DNA from: Amoebophrya sp. AT5.2
Taxonomy: Eukaryota > Sar > Dinophyceae > Syndiniales > Amoebophryaceae
Length of the DNA: 16,513 nt
Direction of reading: 5' to 3'
Assembly (NCBI GenBank): GCA_005223375.1
Contig: RXOD01005008.1
Span: 1 to 16,513, forward strand
Below are positions 6,584 to 14,800 of the stretch, one piece after another. Position 1 is the stretch's first letter, and every line of letters begins with the position of its first letter. The position numbers and the translations under genes are program-made. The notes beneath the pieces are model-generated. The model saw only the letters and a list, made by a program, of their open reading frames with translations, was not told where the DNA came from and made no database searches.

Positions 6584-8827
6584 CACCCAGGAGAACTGCG
6601 AGTAGTAGTCTTGCTTCCTTGCCCTGGAGGTGCTTTTTTTCTTTGCTCCCGCTTGTTTCTCTCCGCCGTCTTTTCCGCTTTGTTTTTTCTGCTTCCGCCC
6701 CGCGTTCACGGCTCCCAGCGCAGCTTGCTTTCCCGATTGTACGCCCTGCTTGTTTTTTACATTGTTCACTTTCCTAGAAGATGAAGTCGTCCCCGGCCTC
6801 TCCGGCGCCAGCTCGTCTGTCCTCTCGTCCTCTTTGTCGTGCTCAATTTCTTTATTAGCCTCGACGACGTCGCCTTCTTCGCTGCTCGTCTCACCAGCTT
6901 CGGCTTGTTGATCATGCTCCTCCTCGTCCGCGAGGTCTCTTTCCCAATCGAAGCCACCAGCTAACGGGTCCTCTTCCGCCGGGCCGCCCGCGTCATTCAA
7001 CCTCGATTCCTCTAGCCGTGCTCCCGCCTGCTGTGCCTGTAGTTGTGCTTGCGCGGGGTCGGCGTCGCCAGCGTCTGGCCGTCGAAGTAGCAGTGGAACG
7101 TACCGATTCGCCACCATGGGCACGCTGGCGCCGATGTAGTCCGCGCCGGGTAGGAGATCTTGTTCATCGGCGGCCAGCACCAGCTTCGCGCCCTGGACGC
7201 GGTCCCCCTGCTTGTTCTCCTGCTTGGCGGCGGCGCTTTTGTTCCCCATCTTCTTTTTGGCCGCGCCCTTTCTGCTTGTGTTCGCCTGGCAGCTGCTATT
7301 CTGGTTGTCGTTTTCTCCCGCGCCAGCAGCAGCTCCCGAGGCAGTGTCCGCCGCAGCTGCAGCTTCTTTCTTGGTCAGTAGCGCCGCGGGGCGCATTCTA
7401 TCTCTCAAATCGAGAGACGATTCCTTGGATAGTGTTTGAGCAGTGTGCTCCGAGCAGAAACCTGGTACAGTAATGATGGGGTAGCTGGCCGCGGTGATCC
7501 ACCCCGCCACTGCTCGGAGAGCAATGCGCTGCGCAGGTACTGCGGACCCTCCGCTGTCCGACATGAACTCGACGAGCAAGCAGCGTGGATCCCGCGGCCG
7601 CGACGGCACGTTTATTCCCGGCGACGGTAGCGGTAGATGCATTACCCGGTGCATTAGGTCCTTCATTTGTTCCAACGTCACCCGGACAATCTTGCCGGTC
7701 TCGGCACCGCGTAGGGTCTCTTCCGTCGCTGCGTCGGATCCCTCCGCATTTTTCGTGCCGCGCGGAGGACCTACTCCCACCGCTCCGCTGCCACCGTCAG
7801 CGGCGACGAGGCCCACTTTTGGGTCGCTCGGTAACACGGAGGCGGGATTGGGGGCGCAAATCCGTTCGGACAAGGTGAAAGTAGAACCAGTCCGGGAAAG
7901 TGCCTGGAAACTCCAAATGGAGCAAAGAAACTTGCATCCTGGATCGAGGAGCTGGCTGCGTTCCCTTCGATCATCACGGTGCCTGGCACCTGCATGTGGT
8001 CCGCGCTGTTCCGCCCCCTCAGCCTGCTGATGGCCCCCCTCCTGCTCTGCTTGGAGTGCCGCAGCCCACGCGCTTTCGTCGACGTTGAGAAGTGCTCGAG
8101 ACTGCGGAGTCGGGAGGAGAACGCCTAACGAAGTGGCATCCATTTCGATGCGCAGGACAGGCACTCTGCCGTCTTTCCAGGCGGCCGCCACTCTTTCGCA
8201 CATGGACTCCCTTACTGCTTGGGGCAGCACCGCAGCCGCCCTCCGCCGATGTAGCACTTCGTAGTCAGATGCTGGCGGGACGTGCAGGGCGAAGTCAAGA
8301 ACTTGCTGTTTTGCTTTTATCCGCTCCGCCTCCGATATTTCCCAATCCTCGCGCATAGTTGAATGCGCGTCCCTCCTCTCCCAAGCTCGTGGCGGTACCC
8401 AGTAGTCCTCGCGCTGTGGGTTTCCGACGAGGCCACCATTGTGCCGAGCAGCACCCTCGTGGTGCCGCGGCCCGTCCTCCTGCTCGCCTCGTCCTGATGA
8501 TGAAGCACAACTACTAGAAGACGCATTCCTCCAGCCATCCGCGACGGCAGAACGATCGGCCGCAGAACGATCGGGGTCCAAGACGTTGCGCCCCTGTATT
8601 GATTGCAGCCAGAGCTCGGATTGTTTCTGTCGTGGGTCCACAACGATGCAATTCATTAAGCGATCCTCCAACTCCTCTTGCAGCCGCAGATCGCCGCGCT
8701 GAGATGCGGCAGCAATTTTCGCGAGCAGTTCAGCCCGCTCGAACTCCGATACTTTTTTCAGCTTTTGTTCATCTTGATGAAGATCGTCCTCGTGCTCGCT
8801 ATCGCTGAGAAAACGCAGCGGCGCCAT
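6584..8827 (-). CDS. Exon 1 of the large gene: hypothetical low-complexity protein, N-terminal part
   Basis: The first in-frame ATG is at 8827-8825 and opens MAPLRFLSDSEHEDD. The frame stays open upstream to about 8993, but without another ATG. An acidic and Lys-rich helical segment (about residues 10-65) is followed by a Ser/Gly/His-rich linker. Next comes a more globular-looking part (about 140-230, with DYWVPPRAWERRD and VLRIEMDATSLGVLLPTP), then alternating folded-looking and Ala/Lys/Glu-rich segments. The end is highly charged (Glu/Asp then Lys/Arg-rich, about 640-740). No signal peptide or membrane span is evident. The raw frame continues to a TGA at 6515-6517, but that tail (after SWV) is AT-rich and is proposed to be intron. 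Function unknown. The basic end could be a nuclear signal. Confidence 0.7.
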
Positions 8828-8851
8828 CGTCTCGTCTCGCAAGACGGCAAC
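8828..8851 (-). promoter_or_regulatory. Short leader with a candidate splice acceptor just upstream of the large gene's ATG
   Basis: On the minus strand the sequence TTACTTTCTCCCC...GACCTCCAG ends at 8851, 24 bases before the ATG at 8827. It is a pyrimidine tract closing in CAG, and it resembles the proposed intron 2 acceptor (CCGACTCCAG). It could accept a 5' UTR exon or, if the organism is a dinoflagellate relative, a trans-spliced leader. No transcript evidence is available. Confidence 0.3.
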
Positions 8852-9110
8852 TGGAGGTCGGCGGGGAGAAAGTAATGGAGCTCTTAGGTGTACACTCGAC
8901 GTCCTCGTCTCCTGGTCGTGGACGAGGTGTAGTTTTTTCGCCGGCGGATGACAGATGAAGTGCTTTCGGAGTAGAGGACGCTCTCGCTGCTGTAGTTACA
9001 GGTCTCCACCACCACCTCGTCCGGAAGTATCGCTCTCGTTGCCCCTGGCAGCCGGCGGGAGTCGCTGAGTCGCGCCGCAGCAGCCACGGCGCTGCTGCTG
9101 CAGCGGTAAG
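8852..9110. other. Spacer upstream of the large gene
   Basis: About 260 bp between the candidate leader acceptor and the right flanking repeat. Overlapping minus-strand frames run out of the repeat (starting around 9087-9253), but their N-termini are simply the repeat translated, so they are not credited as genes. The promoter of the large gene may lie here. No TATA-like element is convincing. Confidence 0.4.
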
Positions 9111-9268
9111 TGGAGTCTCCTGGCCGTCACGAGCCGCAGGTCTGATAGCGTGCCGCCGGGGCTCAGAGCGTAGCCCATGAGTATACGAAGGCAAAAGCTG
9201 CGCTCACCGTAGCATCGGGTCTCAGAGCGTAGCCCTAGAGTATACGAAGGCAAAAAATGGCGTTCATC
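9111..9268 (-). repeat. Right direct repeat flanking the large gene (contains reverse-oriented modular repeat)
   Basis: This is the second copy of the block at 1092-1248, in the same orientation, 158 bp, differing at about ten positions. It carries ctcagagcg cores at 9162 and 9221 (spacing 59 rather than 58, because of a one-base indel) and ends with the same caaaaaatggcgttcatc. With the left copy it brackets 7.86 kb holding exactly one proposed gene. No integrase, reverse transcriptase or transposase lies between them, so it is not a recognisable LTR element. It may simply be a dispersed intergenic repeat. Confidence 0.85.
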
Positions 9269-9436
9269 TACTACGTCTTCTTGTTTTAGTATGCCTTTAT
9301 TTCTTCGCCATCGTCCTCAACATCTTCAACATCAACTATTACATCACTGAAGTAGAAGACAAAGTAGAACTACAAGCAAGCTGCAGCTGCTTCTTATCGT
9401 GATCATGATCTTCACTTGTTGTTGATGATGTTGCAG

Positions 9437-9783
9437 TCAAATCATCTCTCTGCGGCATTCGCTTGCTGCAGCTACGCTGCGAGGACGAGGACGAACGCGG
9501 TCTTCATCTACTTCTACAACTACAACTTGGGTAGTCGAGTCTAGTACTTGGTGAAGTCGTCTACTCTCGTCCTCCAGTAGTGCGACCATCTCGAAACTAT
9601 CCGCCCGAGAATATTCGCCCTCGTCGAGTGGTGCCAATCCGAATCTCTCGCCGAGCCGATCTCCACCAGCATCATTCTTTCCTCATCTTCCTCTCCCTCG
9701 ACGTTCATCAGCATCTTCAACGTCAACGCTCGCTCAACAAAGGCAAACGAAAACGACCGAGCAAGTTTTTTCCGCTTCGTCAT
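9437..9783 (-). pseudogene. Possible 3' exon or frameshifted gene remnant
   Basis: Two overlapping minus-strand frames share this stretch. One (9783-9541) starts with an ATG and MTKRKKLARSFSF and runs through an acidic helix (NVEGEEDEERMMLVE) before breaking up. The other, ending at 9437, carries the more protein-like FGLAPLDEGEYSRADSFEMV followed by LLEDESRRLHQVLD. They overlap around 9541-9680, so a one-base shift or a short intron would be needed to join them. They could be the 3' end of the gene starting at 10676, a decayed gene, or chance open frames in purine-rich sequence. No homology is recognised. Confidence 0.25.
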
Positions 9784-9798
9784 CTCTCTACTAAATCT

Positions 9799-10057
9799 TC
9801 ACGCTAATAAAAGAATGAGCTGGAGGATGAGCAGTGGTCGTGGCACTGGTAGCTGGTACTTCAACCCGGACGCGAGAAGCGCTCTGTTTTTAATCAAGTT
9901 AGTACGCCCTGCAGCTACCACCGACGACATAGCACAGCTGGCTACATCCCTCCACTTCGAAGGAACAGCTGTAGCACCACCAAACTTTAACTTCGCTATA
10001 ATATTAATATTTTTAATGACGCTCAGCATCCAGATTGTTATCCGTTTTTTCATCGGT
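9799..10057 (-). other. AT-rich stretch, probably intron plus possible exon of the 10676 gene
   Basis: On the minus strand this region begins at GTATTACCGATG and includes ATTAATATTATAG. Further on it has TACTAAC followed 14 bases later by AAAAACAG, which looks like a branch point and acceptor. Using that acceptor from the donor at about 10057 gives an immediate TGA, so the exact junctions remain open. A continuous frame (115 codons, down to 9799) crosses it, but its sequence is hydrophobic and translated from AT-rich DNA. Confidence 0.35.
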
Positions 10058-10676
10058 AATACCAGTGCCACCCATAGAACGGCAAAGAGGGGCGGCATCC
10101 TCGCGGGGGCGGCAGTCGTGGGGCCTCCGGCGGAATCTCCCTCCACCAGGGGATCCGTTGCTTTATCAGCTGGTCGTGGAAGGGGCGACCACTGGCCACT
10201 GGCCTGGCGGACGGGTACGAGCGGCTGGCTGTAGACCCAGCCCTCTCCTTTTTTTTGAAGTTCTCCTTTTTCTGGAAGTTGGGCGAGCAGATGAAGGGGC
10301 TTTCGTGTTTTTCCACGTGCCGCGCGGGAACCACCGTTCTGACGACCTCCTTGTTTCCTTTTTCAACCGGCGGCGAGGACCAGGTCCAGGGGGAACTGGC
10401 CGAGGACCCCGAGTCGTTCGCTTTTTCCCGCCTCCCTTCCATGTACGGGAACGCGGAGTTATGGTTGGGAGGCGCGGGCTTGAGAACAGGGGCAGGACGT
10501 GCGCCTTCATCATCCGTGTCTGTACTAGCTTGTCCTTCACTTCCGGTTTCGTCGCCAAACATTATGCGCAGCTCGTGTTCGGAGCTCTCTCTCCCAGACG
10601 TAAACAGGCGCCACCCCTGCTTGTTGTAGCGGCGAGGCGACCGCTCTCGACAAGTGCGACGAGGAGAGGGCGCCAT
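10058..10676 (-). CDS. Hypothetical protein, probable first exon
   Basis: An ATG at 10676-10674 opens MAPSPRRTCRERSPRRYN. The frame runs 208 codons to a TGA at 10050-10052. The product is hydrophilic: a basic Arg-rich start, an acidic patch (GDETGSEGQASTDTDDEG), a Pro/Ser-rich middle and a second basic patch (FQKKENFKKKERAG). Near its end it has TGGTATTACC, the same ten bases as the donor of proposed intron 1 of the large gene. Beyond it the strand turns AT-rich (ATTAAAAATATTAATATTATAG), so I infer that the exon ends near 10058 and an intron follows. The next exon cannot be placed. The frames at 9799-10146 and 9437-9783 are candidates. The opposite strand also has a 228-codon frame, but it is hydrophobic and low in complexity and looks like a shadow. 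Confidence 0.5.
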
Positions 10677-11860
10677 GATTTTTTTTTCGAAGTTGTAGCT
10701 GTACTATGTAAGTCTGAGTAGCCTCAAGGTAGTAGTAGAAGAAGATAGATGCTTAAACGAGGCCGTCATCTGCAAACATACAGAGAGGGGCAGCTAGAGT
10801 CACAGAGGAGTGGAGTAAGAATTGGAAAGCAACGAAGCGGCTCCACATGATGGGACTTATGATTATTCTTAAGCGGTAAAAATGGAGATCGATCCACAAG
10901 CAATGCAACCCCTGCGCGGACCCTGGTGAGGATTATTAAGCCTAATTATACTATCTTCAATCATGGGGAAAACAGCTTGGCGGATCCGATGACTTGTTAG
11001 GAACAGAAGTAAGTGTGAACTGGTGGACGAGAACCAAGGCACGAGGTGGATCCTCAGGCGGATGTCGAAGACGTAGCGTCATCACTTCTTCTGCTAGACT
11101 ATACTAGTTGATGCCACGTAACAAGCAGTACAAGAACGCTACTTGTACTTCTCACAAGAATTATACAGCGAGTCGACCCCTGACTTGTTCTCGCTTGTTT
11201 GCAGCTGCTCTGACGCTGATGACGGGACAGGAGCGACCACATGGCGGAGCCGTGCTCCGTCAGCGTCATTATCTTCGCCGTCTCCCATTGTACATGTACA
11301 ACAGCTTCTATCTTTGCCCTGCTCCACCTCAGTCTACTTCATCTTCTTCATTACGTGACTAGTACAATTACAGTAGTCAATACAGCACGCACATTTTCTA
11401 TGTCAACAAACATCGTCTTCGTCAGGCAGCAACCAGTCGAGGTGGTGTCTGCTGCACTCGTCGACGCAGCTGCTAGTGCTTCAACAACATCTTCATCTAC
11501 TTCATTTGCTAGAACGACAAGGAGGCGCGTCTTCGTCTACGTCTTCAACATCAAGAACTACTACAACTCCTGCTCCTACGAGCTTTCTACAGGGTCCGCT
11601 ATTTCAGGAGTCCTCACGTACTAGTGCTACTATCATTTAAGCCTCCCAATCCGTTTCTTTATATTTATAGTCTCGACAAAGGAAAGCACGGGCACGCAGC
11701 CACCAGATTGCCTGCTAGTACTTTATTCTTGATGATGACGCTTGTGCTGTTGGTGCTGTTCGTGCTGTGCTTTTTGAGTCATGTAGTTGCTGCTCATCAT
11801 CTTCTTCGTCGTGCTCGTCAGCACGTGATGAACAGCTGCAGCCCCAGCGGCAGCTGCATA
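10677..11860. other. Intergenic spacer without a recognised gene
   Basis: This 1.18 kb lies between the ATG of the 10676 gene and the stop of the large right-hand gene. The part near 10740-11040 is of mixed composition. From about 11090 to 11830 it is dominated by imperfect ctt/cta/caa trinucleotide strings (for example ctacgtcttcaacatcaag), like the other spacers here. Small open frames exist on both strands but have no gene-like features. The 3' UTR of the right-hand gene and the promoter of the 10676 gene should lie here. No tRNA, snRNA or spliced-leader gene was found. Confidence 0.5.
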
Positions 11861-14800
11861 TCACTTTTTTCCGCGAGCACCACTGCGACCGGCCTGCTGG
11901 TGTGATTTCCCTTTCTTGTTCATCTTTTTGGTCTCTTTCCGAGAACCTTTGCCAGCACTTGGCCGCTTTTTTTCCATGTGCTTCTGCTTCGCCGCGGCCT
12001 GTTTTTTCATGGACGAGGGCAAGGCGGACGGGGCCCGCGTCTTCAACGTCCTCGTTTTTAACTGCGGCAGCTTCTCCTGCTGGCACTTCGTACCAGTTGG
12101 CATCGCCATCTTTGGTCGACCGCGTGGCGTCTTACCAGGCCCGTCCGCGCTCTCCTTCGTCTTCTTCGGTTTCCTCGGATCGATTAACTCGACCGCCTCT
12201 GAGCGTTTTCGCTTGGTGTGGTTGCTCTTCCGCCCCATAATTTTGATCATCTTCATCGCCGTCTGCATCTTCCTCTTGTTCATCTTCGTGCTCTTGGTCT
12301 TGCTGCTCTTCACGATACTAGCATCCGCGAACCCATCGACAGCGGCCGTCTCGTTCTGCTCGACGTCATCAGCCTCCTCGCCCTCCTCGTCCTCCTGCTC
12401 AGAACCCTCCTCCCCCACCCCCCCAGCACAAGAACTACTGGTGCCCAGCCCCGCCGCCACCGCGTTCGTCTCGCCGTCATCCGCGAGCATCCGGTGCAGA
12501 TCGGGCGAGAAGATGGGTTCTTCAAAAAAGTTCAGCAGCTCAGGTGTGGTCGACATGGCATTGAATTCGTCGAGCGAATCCTTCATCAGCGTCGGCGTCC
12601 TCTCCGCGACCTGTCGTGCAATTTTTCCTGCGTCTGCCGCTTCTGCGCCAACAGCAAGCGCTTGCTCTTCGTCCCCACCTGGTCGTGGCTGCACGGCAGC
12701 CGCAGCACGATGTCGCGGCTGCGCGGCGACCTCATCAGCAGCACGTCGCTTTTTGCCCCCACGACCAGCCGGCGGCTTCATCCCCTCGCTCTTCTTCTTC
12801 ATCTTCTTGGTGTCGTGGCTCTTCACCTCGGCACGACGCAGACGCGCGCAAGCCTTCTTCCGAAAGGCGATAAACTCGCTGTTCAACTCCAGCCAGCTTT
12901 CTTGAACCGCTCGCCTTTCGCGAATGAAGGCAGTTTGTTCCTCGCCCAGCCCGTGGCCCTCCTCGCCGTCAGCTGCGTTGTTCGTGAGGCGAAAGCTGCT
13001 GTAGGTTTCGACGGCTTCTCTCATCTTTTCGATACGGTCCAACTTGTGAAACTTTTTTGTTTTCTTAATGTAAGCGCAAGTCCTGGCGCTCTGCGCCTTG
13101 TCGCGGTTTTCTTTCGCGAGCCTTACTGAAATGATACTCCAATGCTTGCCGGACTTAGACTGTTCTTCTGCATACTCCTTCGCCGCCGCGTCCCTTTTAT
13201 CAACCGCATCATTAAACTCGTAGCACGCCGCATCCGCCTCTTCCGCCAACTCCCTCACCCATGCGTCGTAGATGGCTACCAGTTCCCCGAGCTCCAACGG
13301 AGTAAGTTCACAAAAAGCGAGCGTGTCCTCGTCCTCCTCCTCCTGCTCGTCCGACTTTTTTTCTTCATTGTTTTCGTCCCCGTCTGCTTGTTCGCCAGTT
13401 GCGTCATCCTCGCCTGCAGCAGCTGCTCCAAAGACTTCTACTTGTAGTTCTGCGTCTTCTACACCAAGCTGTTCGCCCTCGTCGTGTACAGCAAGGTCAG
13501 CACCACCATCATCTTCAAGACCTTGTGCTACTTCGTCAGCGCCAGCATCTACTTCCACGGCCAGTAACTGCCGCCCGGCTCCGCCTGCCAGATTCGCCGG
13601 GAGGACGTAGCGCCCACGACCATGAAGATCTCCATCACGGGGCCGCCAGTCGTCTCCACCACCCCCTTGTAGTTGGAGTTGGTGTGCACCTAGCTGACCC
13701 TTTTCCTGCGCTCGTCGTCGACGTGGCGGCGCAGCAGCTTGGCGAGCATTTTTGACTTCATCAGCATGGTCGTCGGGCCGCACCTTCTCCAGACGCCGGG
13801 AGGAATCAACACGCGACGCCGCAGAGCCTTGTTTCTGACCAGCACGTCGACCGAGAACTTCATCGTCGCCATCTTCTTCTCCTTCGCCCTCTCCTGTCGC
13901 GCAACTACAAATACGAGGAACTGCAGCCGCGGGCTGGTGATGGGCGCTCGTTTTGATGTTGTTCTTCCACCTGCTGCCGATGCGGCCCTCGTGGAGCTGC
14001 AAGCAGTCCTCCACCTCGGCGATAACGCGGTCAGCTTTACTACAAGGACTACAATCACAACTACTGGAAGACTCGTCTACAGCTTGCGTCTTGTTCTTTT
14101 TGTCATCATGATGGCTGGATGAATTCGTCGCGCGCCCCTCGTCCGCGTCCTCATGGCAGAGCCCGCGCATCTGGTCGAGCGCCTGCTGCAGTGCATCTAC
14201 ATTGAGTTCGGTGCTCGACGTGGACGTCTTAAAAAAAGCATGATCCTCGTGCTGCTCGCCTAGTTGTACGCCCAACAGGCGCTCGCTGCTGGCGTTGTTG
14301 TGGTCGTGTAGTTCTCGTTCTTGATGTTCTTCGTCCAGCACCTTCATCTTGTTCATCTTCGCGGCCCGTCCGCCACCTCCTACTGCAGCCCGTCCTGAAG
14401 GTGGAGAAGATGCTCTACAAGAAGCGTCCTGCTTCATCGCTAGTACAACATGGCCGCAATCTGATCCGTCTGCAGCTTGCTTTGTGTTCGGCCTGGCGGC
14501 TGGTTCGGGATCTTCGCCTTTATTATGATGAAGATCTTCATCTTCTAGCGCAGCTAGCGCTGGCTTTTGCGTTCCGTGTTGCTGCGCAGAACCGCCCTGC
14601 TCGGGTACGCAGAGCGACGAACTACTACTGTCTTGGTGCCGGTATGGCGTTGGCGAGTAATTGTAGCGACGCAATTCCCATTCGAAGCCGTCCGAATCTA
14701 CAACACTTGTTTCGCTTTCTGATCGGTCAAAATCAAGAGCAACTGCAACGCGACCGACGCAGGATGACGGGCTGCAAGAACGGCGCAAAGTCTGCCCCGT

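Larger units (their letters stand above)
1444..8827 (-). other. Proposed single gene of four exons and three short phase-0 introns
   Basis: Four long minus-strand open frames lie end to end with gaps of only 80, 35 and 42 bp. Each gap can be removed by a GT-AG intron that joins the frames without a shift. The proposed exons are 8827-6584 (748 codons), 6443-5277 (389 codons, or 404 if the donor is at 5231), 5043-4690 (118 codons) and 4551-1444 (1,035 codons plus stop). Every exon is a multiple of three, every acceptor is AG followed by G, and the introns contain the stop codons that end the raw frames. The product would be about 2,290-2,305 residues. I do not recognise the protein. Four separate genes would be the alternative, but 35-80 bp spacing and non-ATG openings of the downstream frames argue against it. 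Splicing is inferred, not observed. Confidence 0.6.

Noticed and set aside
1092..9268. LTR retrotransposon
   Set aside because: The flanking direct repeats suggested it, but the enclosed proteins show no protease, reverse transcriptase, RNase H or integrase motifs, and the repeats do not have TG...CA ends.
10035..10721. 228-codon + strand frame as a gene
   Set aside because: It overlaps the hydrophilic minus frame at 10058-10676. Its hydrophobic Phe/Val/Arg-rich composition is what antisense of that frame would give, although this choice is not certain.
10775..10922. U6 snRNA
   Set aside because: Fragments atacagaga (about 10779) and cccctgcgc (about 10910) resemble U6 boxes, but they are over 120 bp apart and the sequence between is unlike U6.
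10677..11860. tRNA or spliced-leader RNA gene in the spacer
   Set aside because: No cloverleaf with a gttcraatc-type T arm was found, and the dinoflagellate leader core (ccgtagccattttggctcaag-like) was not seen on either strand.
11916..13129. Long + strand open frames of 329 and 303 codons opposite the right-hand gene
   Set aside because: They are antisense shadows of the Lys/Glu-rich coding strand: their sequences are Phe/Leu/Ser or Arg/His/Leu runs with no domain character, and the minus frame is far longer and continuous.
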